A stretch of 64,000 nt of DNA from the NCBI GenBank assembly GCA_002914805.1, contig JXTB01000218.1, positions 421,804 through 485,803 on the forward strand, written 5' to 3'. Below the pieces are notes generated by a model. That model was not told the origin of the DNA and did not search any database. It was given only the letters and a program-made list of their open reading frames with translations. How positions within the stretch are numbered: the stretch's first letter is position 1; every line of letters begins with the position of its first letter. This document shows, in pieces, positions 1 to 11,061 of this stretch. The DNA is from Parasponia andersonii (Eukaryota; Streptophyta; Magnoliopsida; Rosales; Cannabaceae). Position numbers and translations under genes: made by a program.

Positions 1-151
1 CTAGGCTTATCCTTCCAAAAAATAAAAATGAGTCAAGACAATTTCAATTCCATCGTTGGGAAGAGAAGAGAAAGATAAATAACATCAATAATAGATTTTT
101 CCTTAGAAAGAAAAGTATAAATATGTACATATATTTTGAATGACAGGTGAA

Positions 152-172
152 GTATATATATATATATATATT
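152..172. repeat. (TA)n microsatellite
   Basis: This is an uninterrupted TA dinucleotide run in AT-rich upstream DNA. No gene is visible within 1-1250 apart from the SINE-like element described separately. Confidence 0.9.
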
Positions 173-559
173 AAGATCTTCAAAAATTGAAAGCCGCTTA
201 CATGAGAATTGAGAACGCAGACACTATAACTTATTAATGTCGTGTTAATTTAAAATTTTCATAAAGCGTCTATCACATAATTATTATGGAGGTACAAAGA
301 TAAAATGAAATGTTTAAAAACTTGGAATATATTTTGACAAATACTCTCGCTTCACACACCACTATTTCCCACGATCTATATATGTAGCATTAAGTATTGG
401 AAGAAAAAGCAATGAGCATAAATGTCATGCTTTTTTTCCACCGATAATATATAAGTGTCATGATTGGTGATACATATTATTCTTCGTTTGATTGGCACAT
501 CAATTCGATATATAGCAAACATCGTTATCAATATATGCGCAATTTGAAATTTTTATTAG

Positions 560-700
560 TAAAATTTTTTTCTTGCATTCGATTTTTTTTTAAAGATTTT
601 TATAAATTTATATTTAAATAAGTCTAATTAGGATTTGAACCATTGTTCTCCACTCACTTGCACACATTTTTTGGAATCCTAAACCAATTGAGCTAGTTTT
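560..700 (-). mobile_element. tRNA-derived SINE-like element
   Basis: Read on the minus strand, the segment carries a pol III A box (TAGCTCAATTGG, complement of 684-695). A perfect B box (GGTTCAAATCC, complement of 631-641) follows 42 nt later. Downstream on that strand lies an A/T-rich tail ending in an A run near 590. Two correctly ordered and spaced internal promoter boxes are the hallmark of a tRNA gene or a tRNA-derived SINE. The segment does not fold into a clean cloverleaf by eye, so a SINE or tRNA relic fits better than a functional tRNA. The outer ends are approximate and I found no target duplication. Confidence 0.5.
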
Positions 701-1286
701 AATTTGGTTTTCGTTTTTGAATTTAAATTTAATACATTATTAATCTTTCTGGAAACAATATATCATTAATTAATAAAGAGTTGATTGTAAAAAAATCTCT
801 AAAATTTGATATTTTTATAATTTAAACACTATATTTTTATTTTTATAAAAAAACACCTTTACATTTTGAAATTTTAAAAAATTATACACTCTGTGTATAT
901 TTTGACAAATTTGTTTTAGAAATTTTTTTTAAAAAAAATAATTATGCTATTTTCAAAACATTTAAAATATTAATTTGCAAAAGATATCTTTAGACAAAAT
1001 ATGGACAGAAAGTTCAAATCTATTTATTTTTAAAATGTGCAAGTTTTTTTTTTGATGTAGAAATCAAAGTATAAGACTTTAATTGCAAAAAGGCGAAATT
1101 TAGGATTTCTTTTTTTATAGGTAAGTAGGTAACCTATATAAATTAGTGAGACATAATTAGAAAAAAAAGAATCAGAAAAATTCTCTTTTATGCAAACGGA
1201 ACAAGACAGCAAAAAAATAAAATAAACTAAGGAAGAGAGCAAACATAACAAATACAACAATCAAAAGATTCTACAACTTTTATGGC

Positions 1287-1294
1287 ACACGTGT
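1287..1294. promoter_or_regulatory. G-box / ABRE-like palindrome
   Basis: ACACGTGT is a palindromic G-box core about 370 bp upstream of the DUF1645 start codon. Such sites bind bZIP and bHLH factors in plants. Function here is inferred only from motif and position. A TATA-like stretch lies at about 1571-1582, some 85 bp before the ATG. Confidence 0.4.
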
Positions 1295-1663
1295 AGACGG
1301 CGTTTTGTGCCAAATGGCACACGCTCGAAAGAGAGAAACATCCAAGAAGGGTCTTGAAAAAGCACAACAAATATCTATTTACAAGTCATTAATTAAATAA
1401 ATAAAAAGCAATTTATCTTTATATAATTATTACACGCGCTAATATAAGCACTTTGCGCCTCCCTAGTTGCCTTTCCCCTCAAGAATTTAACCCTAACGAC
1501 CCTCTTTTATGAAATACTTAATTATTTATTTTAATTATTAAATAATATTTTATAGCTTCGTCTAGTTCCCTATATATTATATAGATACACTCACTCATGT
1601 TATGTACAGTCCAAAAAGAAAAAGAAAAAATAAAAAAATTTCACCAGAGAGTGCATCTTCTCA

Positions 1664-2488
1664 ATGCAGGATCAAAGCTCAGACCTCTCTATTTGTCCCA
1701 GCTTTAACAGCTACTCATCCGATAGACTCGCCGATATAGCCGCCAAGGTCTCCGGCGAAACGCCCCCGCGAGACGAGCTTCGCGGCAGCGGCGGCGGCGG
1801 CGACGATGGAGTCGCCGAAAACGACAACGACGATTTTGAATTCGTGTCGTTTAGTACGGCTGGGGATGAGGTCTTGATCAACGGTCCGATCGGTCCTGTT
1901 TTCCCGGTCTTCAATCGCGACATTCTGTCCGGCGATTGCGGCGGCAACGACGATGACGGCCGACGAGATCGATTAGGTCTTCGCGACGACGAAACTCCGG
2001 GTCCGCCGTCGTCGTCTTCGTCGGAGGTCGACGAATTGGACGGAGTTCCGCCGGGGACGTACTGCGTCTGGACCCCGAAGCGGGTTCCGGCGACGCCAAG
2101 GAGGTGCGAGAAGAGCAAATCCACGGGATCGGTCTCGAAGCGGTGGAGCTTCCGCGAATTGCTCCGCCGTTGTAACAGTGACGGAAAGGAATCGTTTGTG
2201 TTCTTAACGCCGTCAACGAGCTCGAAGAAGACAGAGGAGAAGGTGGTTCCGAAGATAACGGCGGCCGTTAAGAAAGGCGTAACGTCCGTTAGTGGCGGTA
2301 GCGAAGGGGCTAAGGCCGCCGCCGTTAAAGGGAAGACGGCCGCGTCGGCTCACGAGGCGTTTTATTTGAGGAACAGAGAGTTGAATCGAAACGCAGAGAA
2401 GAGGCGGTCGTTTCTTCCGTACAGGCAAGACTTGGTTGGGTTCTTTGCTAATGTGAACACAGTGGGGAGAACCTTCCCCCCTTTCTGA
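1664..2488 (+). CDS. DUF1645 family protein, intronless
   Basis: A single-exon ORF of 274 residues beginning MQDQSSDLS. The N-terminus has the family's CPSFNSYSSDRLADIA segment (residues about 11-26), followed by acidic, Gly/Asp-rich low complexity with the FEFVSF motif near 58-63. A Lys/Arg-rich middle contains KRWSFRELLRR. The C-terminal block (RNRELNRNAEKRRSFLPYRQ, then FFANVNTVGRTFPPF) is typical of DUF1645 proteins. Members are plant-specific, probably nuclear, and some are linked to stress responses and grain or organ size; their biochemical role is unknown. The CDS is much richer in G+C than its surroundings, which supports real coding. The ATG is the first in frame after an A-rich leader. 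A poly-T tract at about 2526-2542 lies in the presumed 3' UTR. Confidence 0.9.
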   Translation: MQDQSSDLSICPSFNSYSSDRLADIAAKVSGETPPRDELRGSGGGGDDGVAENDNDDFEFVSFSTAGDEVLINGPIGPVFPVFNRDILSGDCGGNDDDGRRDRLGLRDDETPGPPSSSSSEVDELDGVPPGTYCVWTPKRVPATPRRCEKSKSTGSVSKRWSFRELLRRCNSDGKESFVFLTPSTSSKKTEEKVVPKITAAVKKGVTSVSGGSEGAKAAAVKGKTAASAHEAFYLRNRELNRNAEKRRSFLPYRQDLVGFFANVNTVGRTFPPF

Positions 2489-3249
2489 TCACCATCAACC
2501 AGTAGAATCGTTACTCAATTAAAGTTTTTTTTTTTTTTTTTTCTGGAAAAAGCCTTCATTATGAGCTCATAATAGCTTTTCAGATATAGCCAAAAAAATC
2601 AAAAAAGTACTTAATTTGTTCAAAAAATAATCCAGAAACTGTATGATTCTGTCTTCTTTTTGCTGAGCTGTAAGTATTTTGTCACACCGATTTTGTATCC
2701 AAACTTTGGGAATGCCTAATTTATTCCAAGAGCTGCTTTATTTGTATCTTGATGGTATGATTAATCACTTTATTATGCATAAGGAATGTTAATAAATTTA
2801 TGAAGTTTTTTTCTTTGAGTTCAATTGAGTATGTGAGGAATTGACTCCCTTACTCTCTTTCCCCATTACCTCTATTACATTTGGGTAAATATGGAATAAG
2901 GCATAGTCGACTTCATTGTAAAAATATAATTTAAAAGTCATTTTTTTTAAATTAAAAAAAACAAAAAAAAAGTTTTTTTTTTTAAAACGAGTTTTAACGT
3001 ATAATGTGAATTAACGTTTATTACTCCCAAATACATGGTCAATGATAGATGAAGGGTAGACGCTTTCCCTGTGGCATAGTATAAAAGTGGTAAATTTGGT
3101 TCCATTTTCTGAGAATTGGTCGTAATTGGAATGATGCAAATAGAAGAACATCAACTTATATCTTTTGTGTTTACATTTACCTGCAAAGTCATCTAGTTTT
3201 GAAAATGCGTATGAACTTTTTCCTTCTCGTTGGGTCGGTTAAGTCTTAC

Positions 3250-3276
3250 ATATATATATATATATATATATATATA
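3250..3276. repeat. (TA)n microsatellite
   Basis: Uninterrupted TA dinucleotide run in the intergenic region downstream of the DUF1645 gene. Confidence 0.9.
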
Positions 3277-3707
3277 GGTATACTTTTTGGTAATGAAGTA
3301 TCTTACATATATTATATATATGTTATATTTCCAAGTAGTCTTATTGCAGATTAACATAAGTTAAGCAAAACCATAAAGTTATTGACTAAGCCTTAGTATT
3401 TGCTAAAAAAGCTTCAACACTTCTAACATCATAGATCAATTTTCAACTTCATTATATACGGAAATTAAGTTCTCATATTAACAAACTTGTATTAATCAAT
3501 CAATAAAGATAAAGGAAAATTCAAATTTGGTGCGTGATCAATCACAGAATTTACGTGAGCAACGTGAACTTTCTTAGTCATGGACTCATGTATGGTAACC
3601 ACGACGGTGACATAATCAATAATGCTGCTGTGGCATATCAAGGATATATAGTAAAGGTTTTAAAATAGTGCCAAGAGGGTTAGAACTTTCAGATGCTTTG
3701 TATGATT

Positions 3708-3806
3708 GAAAACTATGTACAACCAGAGCAAAAAAGAAAACTATGTACAACCATCTTTTCCAAAAAAAAAACAAATAATAAAAAATGCGAAAAACTATGT
3801 ACAACC
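3708..3806. repeat. Three-copy short repeat
   Basis: The motif AAAACTATGTACAACCA occurs three times, at about 3709-3724, 3736-3752 and 3790-3806, separated by A-rich spacers of unequal length. Nearby (3835-3900) a second imperfect repeat of ATGGGATCT / ATAGGATCT is visible. No function can be assigned. Confidence 0.7.
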
Positions 3807-6800
3807 AAAGTAATCGTACGTGTGTCGAAACATAATGGGATCTCGATGCTTCAGGGCACTCGAAAGTCAAAAGATGCGAAAACCTAATAGGATCTTGCCA
3901 CCTCAGGCGGCTTTTAAAAGCTTAAAAGATCAATTCAAAAGGTTAGCGGTCCATTTATGTTTATAGGGAAACACATAGTAGTGAGTAGTGACTAAACGTA
4001 CGATCGTATCAAAATCAAATCACTACGAAAATCTAACATTATCTATTTATAAGTGCATATTTTGTTGTTTGTATGTTTCAATAATCTTACCACAAGGAAA
4101 ATGCTAAAGTTTTACAGATTAAACTTGCTATTTTTTTAATTATTACGGAGAGCAATTAAATAGGAAGAAAAAAAAATTACTCACATAGAGTTTATATTGG
4201 TTCATTCTTAATTTAAGAGCTATATCTATATTTCGTTGCGGCATGGTTTTTCTGTGATGATGGAAAAAGAATAACAAGAAAAAACTCATACTTTGTTCGT
4301 ACATATTGGAAATTATGATTTCCCTATGCTATCTTTTTATATCTATACTAATCTCTATTGAACATTGTAAAATCCTAAAAATACCCTTAAAAATAGTCTT
4401 GCTAGTAAAATTATATATACTAAAAAATTAGAACTACTACGAATGCATCGCTACATATTATATCAGAGCAATCTATATTAATGTAACCGGGACGTACATA
4501 TCCAATATAAAAAACACTTACTCATTTAGTATCACATAAAAATAAAAATATGAAACTTACGTATAATTTTAATTTATTTGCCCAAACTATTGCCTATTAT
4601 CACAAAAGAGTGGCAATAATTTTATAGGTAACTAAGTATGGTCTCAATTTTTTCAACAAATAATGTGGCAGTTGGGTTATTAGTCTTGAATAACATGTTA
4701 GTGAGACTTTCCTACTGATTATAGAATGAGACAGAACAATTAACACAATCCAATTAAATAATGATGACCAATAAGTCAATAAAAATCTTTTGGATTAATT
4801 TACTAGGAATCTATAGTACAACTCGTTAAGTCTATCCCAAATGTAATGGGATTCTATCAATTGATTGATAATCTTATAATTCGAAAAATTTTATTTTGTC
4901 GTCATAAGTAATAAGTAACTGCCACAAAATTCACTAGAAATAATTATGAATCTGCAATAATGTACGTATGCCTCTTTCTCAAAGGCCAGAAATTGACAAA
5001 CTAAGAAAATTCAAGTACGTTGATATATGATCTCAGGATTGAAGGTTAAATTATAAAGTGTATGATATCAGGATTGAAGCTTAAAATTATAAAGTGATGT
5101 GATGGCAAATTATCATTGTTCACCCTACTACTGGTGCAACTCTCTCTACTAATTAAGTTTTACTGAATCAGCATTAGCAGAATCCAGTTAAAGAATCTGA
5201 AAAAAAAATCTCATGCGCTATTTGACTACACCAAAATGTACATTAGTCAAGCTTAATTATAATTATAATTAACCACTTTTGGGCTCAACAAGAAAAATTG
5301 TCTGGCTATGCAGTTTGTTAAAGTACTTTTCTTCCCCCTAATTGCATGTATATAATTTCCAGAAACATTTATTGTTCTCATTCAAACTAGCTTATTTTTA
5401 TTAGCAATTGTAATCGAATGCTTTCATCTCCACGTAGGTGTCTATAATGATATTCTTGCTTTGTTGAGAAAATTAATATTAGAACCCAAATAATATTTCT
5501 GCATGCAGATCTTTCCAACTTAATTAGCTTTGATAATTTATGATGTTCATATTCATACACAAGTTTTTCATTTATACTGGGAAAAATCTTGACTCTTCAA
5601 CAAACTGTTTTTGTTGGCTAATCTTTCTGAGATCTCTTTGTATCGTGACTTATTATTGCAAACATTCATGATTAGACAATCAACCACCATATGCTTATAC
5701 ATCACAAGTCCCATATATAAGTTTTATGTGTGCATTTAATACCAATGTATATATTACGGTTTCTATTTTATTTTTATTATTTATTTTTATTGAAATACCT
5801 GCATAATCAAGAACACAATATTAATCTAAATTCTAAAATGAATTTAGATATAATTGTACACATATAAAAAAATTATAAATACAAATATTTAGTATAGTTC
5901 AACTACAAATTATAGTCTACGTTTACGGGAGATCATTAATAAATATTCTATAAAAAAGAAAAGAAAAGGAATAATTTACAGTTTATAATTTCTGTTTACC
6001 CGAAAGTATTCAAAAGTTTATAAATACATTTTCTCTATTTTCACTAATCTGAAATAACTAATAAGCATTCCAAAAATTTATACTCTACAATTTCCGTCTA
6101 CCCGAAAGTACCCAAAAGCTTATAAGTACATTCTCTTTGTTTTCACTAAACTCGAAAAGCACGTAAACCCATAATTATACTTTTAGTTTTCTCTATCCCG
6201 GAAACCCTAAGAGCCCTCTCTCACTAAGGTCTAAGGTTACACTGTTGCTCTCTTTTTCTCTCTCTCTAGCTCACTCTCTTCTGCCTCTCTCTCTCTCTCT
6301 CTCTCCATGTGGCTGTTATAAGGGCCTATTTATAGAGAAAATACAAGAGAACTAGCAAGAGTAAAATACCTCCTCAGCTATTCATTAATCCCAAAGAGTT
6401 CTAAACTACACAAAGACTTCTCCTAATAAGAGTCTTAATAACATAGACTCCTAGGAATTTAATAGCCACAACACAACTTTTCAAATAAATTTCTCGTTAT
6501 ATATTTATCTCTACCACGTATCTCTCTTCTGACCCTTCTTTTAATTTCTTGGATAGAGTGTCTCATTCAGATTATTGCCAAATTGACATAATTTCCAAGA
6601 CAATATGTTCTCATTAAGCATTATTTTTTTTTTCTGAATTTCTCTTTAATTGTTGATTTTGCTTACTAATTATTATTTGTTGATGAACATTAATGTTGAT
6701 CGTTATTGTCAAACTAAGCAACTAGCAAACTCTGTCACATGATAGATGGTGGAGATAGGAAAATGTGGTGCTGATATTATTCATCTCAGCATTAATTTGT

Positions 6801-8849
6801 GGTGGGAAAACAATTTACTTGAATTACTCATTTGTGCAAATCATAAATATCCAAATTCATTTTTTCCCAACTTGCATGTTATGGTCCTTGGTAGCTAGTC
6901 AATGATTTTATACTCAGTAATTCACTTTGCGCGGGACATAATACCTAAACTAAGGTAGTTGAAAGAGCAACATCTATTGATAACTCTCATGTTACAATAT
7001 AACTGGTTTACTTTTATTATGTTACAACATACGATTAAATATTTGATTTGATTAAATTTTTCAGTATTTGTCTATTATATACTTTTAAGTCATGACTTAT
7101 GTGATTGTATATCATAAATATCTAATTCTATTAAGTTATAGACAGATTTAATTATGTAAGAATGGGTAAGTGACTCTTACCAAAATTAATTTTGAATATC
7201 TGTCTTTATTTCATTGAGGAAAATCCTTTAAACGAATATTTTATGTGAATATCTTTTATGGAAGTTTCTTTAATTTATTTGTGCTGATTCTTATTATTTA
7301 AAGTTACTCTGATTCGTCATATAAGTTGTCAATAAAGTTTGAGTAATTGACTGTTTTGTTTTAGGAAAGAAATCTGATAGTTTTTATTTTCTGTTCCAAC
7401 ATGATTGTGTTAATAAATCATGTTGTAATATGTGGAAAGAATCAACAATTAAATTCTAAATTAGTTTTCTAAGTTTGGTATCAAACTTGACTGATCTTGC
7501 AAGTATTCTAATTAATATTAAATGCTCTTAAATATTATTTTGTAGAACCCTAATATGAAGGCTTACTCTCTCACTATATTTAAAGACCACTCAAGAGTAG
7601 CTTTAGGTAGAGACCACTTATTGTATTTTGGCTATTGTGTATAAAATAAAAAATATTTTTTTAGCCATTTTCTTAGACTTAGGAGTAGTATAGTCATGTG
7701 AGACAGTACTTCGGGAGAAGATTGATCCGTAGCTATGAAAGTCAAGAAGAGCTTGAATATGAGTGTTCGTTGGGAGGACAGACACAAAATCTTCGAGAGA
7801 AGATCCACTTCAAATATCTAAAGAGATTTCAGAAGAACAAAGTCATCTAAAGCGAGTGGGACGAGTGGTACTCGTTAGACATATTAGTGAAGGAATACAT
7901 ATATATTGCGACAATCAAAAGATGTAATTATTTTTTATTGTATAAATCAAATTAATATTTGTATTCATTCAAACTTTACTAATAGTGTTTATTTTCTGAG
8001 CGTGGATCCTTGGATGCAGATTATGAAGAGATAATTGAATAAAGTAAAAATATCTTGTGTTATTTTTATTTTTTCGTTTTTACAACGACCATGTATCATG
8101 TTATAACATAATTAAATAAGCTTTTTCATTTCAAAAAGACTTTTTTTTTCTTCAATTCAAGGCGCCTCTCACCATATTGGGGAAATATTATTTTCGGAAG
8201 AAGAAGAAGTTCAAGCGAAGAATCAAACTCAAACTTATAGTGGCGTTGTCTATAATTTAGTTAAGCATTTTTTTTTTGTTTTTTAATCAAAAAAAATGAA
8301 AGTGTTACAAAGCAAACCCATTAATCCCTGTTGACCAAGGAAAACGAGAGTCCAGGGCTGAATTCCATCAAATCTCCTATTTCTATTTCGATTTCTAATA
8401 CCAAAAGAAGGCATTTTTTCTGCACATATTAGTAATTTAGTTTCCTTATATACATGGGAAAAGGAATGAAAATAGAGATAGAATATAGAAATTTACCTAA
8501 AGAAGGAGTCGTCAAATTCATAATTCATTTTTGGAAATTGCTTCGCAAATGTTAGAAGACAGGAGTACTACATAGCACATGATGTATATCCGATAGATAA
8601 GGATCTTGTTTCCAAAGAGTCATGGAAACTAGTGCAACTGGTTCGAAATAATGATTTTCCACTCGACCATAGCATGATAACACAATTTATTTATCTATTC
8701 CATTTATCTTGAAACTAACACATATAAATTCAACATTACAATTTAAATTATATGTTAACATTGGTAATTAATCTCCTTTTATATCTTTCTTTTCAATCTG
8801 ATTATATTCTACTACTAAACCAAGTAGTATACATACATATATATGGCCC

Positions 8850-8875
<26 letters not shown>
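8850..8875. repeat. (TA)n microsatellite
   Basis: TA dinucleotide run in intergenic DNA, flanked by further ATATAC-type repeats. Confidence 0.9.
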
Positions 8876-8882
<7 letters not shown>

Positions 8883-10589
8883 TGTGTAAATTTGTAATGG
8901 TTGTGTGGATATCATATTTTGAGTAACATCCAAGAAAGGTGAGAAATTTTTTTAACAAGAGAGTAAACAGTTCACGTGGCGCTTTCACTTGGACTGGTCT
9001 CGTCTTTCCCCCTACATGATCACGATCTTGGGTATACGCTTCAGGAGAAGTTATTTCATGTATCAAAACGACTTGATGATAATAGGATTAATTTCAAGGT
9101 TGTGGTGACTCCCAATACAGGGTAACTACCACTATCATATTTCTGAATATGACGTGAATTTAGGGACCGTTTGGTACAAAGAGTTTCAAATTTTCAGATT
9201 ACTGGAATACTAAAGAGGGTGTTGTGATTATCTAGTAATCTAAAAATATGTGTTTGGACGTGCAGTGTAATTTTTATTCTGATTTCGGAGAATATCAAAA
9301 ATTATATTTGATTACTTATGAAAATATACTAATGTTTTCTCATATAGACCTTAAATTATCGTTGTTTATGGCATTTATTTTGCATCAAATTAGTATATTA
9401 AATTAAAAAAAAATTATAAATTTTAATTTCTCACGAAATAATAAAGTTTCTTTTCTAAAAAGATCTATAAAATTTATAAAAGAACTTATAATTGCTTCAA
9501 CAACTTCAATAATATGTTAGTATGGTTTCTTAAATATGTTCTCAAAGGTTAAATCACATAAGAATGATACATCAAAACAATACAAACTGTTAATATTTTA
9601 CGATCACTTAAACATGAAAAGAAAAGAAGTTAATCATAAAATTCAAACATAATCATTCGCCTCTATAAACATAACATCTATGCATGAGTTGTCCCTCCAA
9701 ATTAGGTATATTGACATAATTCAATATCTTCCTTATCCTAGTTTACATGAATCTATCATCTCACTAATCTAAAAAGAAAAACAAGATTTAATTAGTAACA
9801 TAAATTCAAAAAATAACAATAACCCAATTCAATCATAGAATTGATTAACATTCACATAAATTCAATATGCAAACTTCGACAGAGCAAAAATGATTTATCA
9901 TGCTTTCGGAGATAGCAAGTAGGCATTTTGGAACACCAAATTAACATGTTATAATACGGCAATAATCAATATATCATATATTAATTAAGTCATTAATCAT
10001 GTTCCATCATTATCAAGAATACTTGTCAGCAAGAATGTTTGCAGAGATGTTCTTTCTTCAAATCAAAACAGTAATTATATGTTAGGATAATTTATGAAAG
10101 ATATTTTGCAGCAAGAGCTTTTGATTCTTTTATATCAAAAGTTAAAATTTCTTGCATGTGATTGAAAAAACAAACAGAATTGTTAGTCTATCTTTGTTCA
10201 TTTGCACTTTATAGAAAAAGGAAACATACAAAATCCTAACTTTTTTATGGCTATGAATTTTTCAAATCGTTATTAGGTGTAGTCTCTTGTAATTGATTTT
10301 CAGATTAATGTGTTTAAAGTTGATGGAATTAAATAAACATGAAATCGATCTAGAATCAAATTCACCAACTCACTTCAAATTTTATAAAAAATTTCACTAA
10401 ACAGGTTAGAGAGAGTATTTGGTAATATAATCCCAATATTGCAATGGTTATATTTAAACTGAAAAAAATTAGAGAAAATCACATATGGATTTTCTAAATT
10501 TTGAGAAAAATAAAAAAGAACCAAAGTAGAGCCTAATCTCAGAAGACGACGAGACCGGCCGCAAGGCGAGTAGCGGCGGAGGCGGAAAT

Positions 10590-10946
10590 ATGACATCTAA
10601 ACGCACAATCATCGGCGAGCATCAACACTTGCTCAAACAGAGGACCCCACATTTTCATAAGTTGAAATTACCCGATTATCCTTACTCCAAAGATATTCAT
10701 TACGTGGCGGGATACCATTGGAGAAACCTCCTTCCATACCATGAATCCAAAGTGGCCCCGCACAGGGCGCGCTTTCTGAATAAAAGGCGCCAGAGAGATC
10801 TCATGAAGGTGGGGCCCACTCCCCCCCCCCCAAAAAAAGGCCCAGACGGGGGGCCCCCAGAAGTCTTAGCCCGAACCCCCTGGCTTCCCTTTTCCCAAAA
10901 CAAAATTCTGACTACCACAGTTGAGTTCACAGTACCAAATATCTAA
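10590..10946 (+). CDS. Unidentified small ORF upstream of LSF1
   Basis: An ATG-initiated ORF of 118 codons in a G+C-rich island inside AT-rich DNA. The first 70 or so residues look protein-like: many His, Tyr, Pro and basic residues, with segments such as YVAGYHWRNLLPYHESKV and RARFLNKRRQRDLMKVG. The remainder runs through a C10/A7 tract and becomes Pro/Gly-rich, so it may be shifted or non-coding; a possible splice donor (AAG|GTGGGG) lies at 10808. I do not recognise the family. It ends 115 bp before the LSF1 start codon. It could be a small gene, an upstream exon, a pseudogene fragment or chance. Confidence 0.3.
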   Translation: MTSKRTIIGEHQHLLKQRTPHFHKLKLPDYPYSKDIHYVAGYHWRNLLPYHESKVAPHRARFLNKRRQRDLMKVGPTPPPPKKGPDGGPPEVLARTPWLPFSQNKILTTTVEFTVPNI

Positions 10947-11061
10947 ACTCAGTAGTAAATATCGAAGATGGATGAGTGGAGGAGCTAGACCAGCTCGACT
11001 CAATTTCTCTCGATAATCGAAAAATCTCGCTTTGCTCCAATTTTTTCAAACCCTAGCCAAA

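Larger units (their letters stand above)
2489..10589. other. 8 kb AT-rich intergenic region
   Basis: No gene is supported here. Contents seen: (TA)n at 3250-3276 and 8850-8875; a short motif repeated three times at 3708-3806; a pyrimidine-rich patch with (CT)n at about 6284-6304; and two diverged copies, at about 5990-6025 and 6090-6130, of a segment reading CCCGAAAGTA then AAAGCTTATAA. A fragment at about 9163-9185 (GGACCGTTTGGTAC) resembles a hAT/MITE terminal repeat with no visible partner. The stretch 7400-8250 has the look of a decayed LTR or repeat but I could not define its ends. Confidence 0.6.

Noticed and set aside
560..700. Functional tRNA gene
   Set aside because: The A and B boxes are good but the stems do not pair well by eye and no clear anticodon arm forms.
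1711..2216. Two minus-strand ORFs opposite the DUF1645 gene
   Set aside because: They are shadows of a G+C-rich coding exon; their Ser/Arg-rich translations have no recognisable domain.
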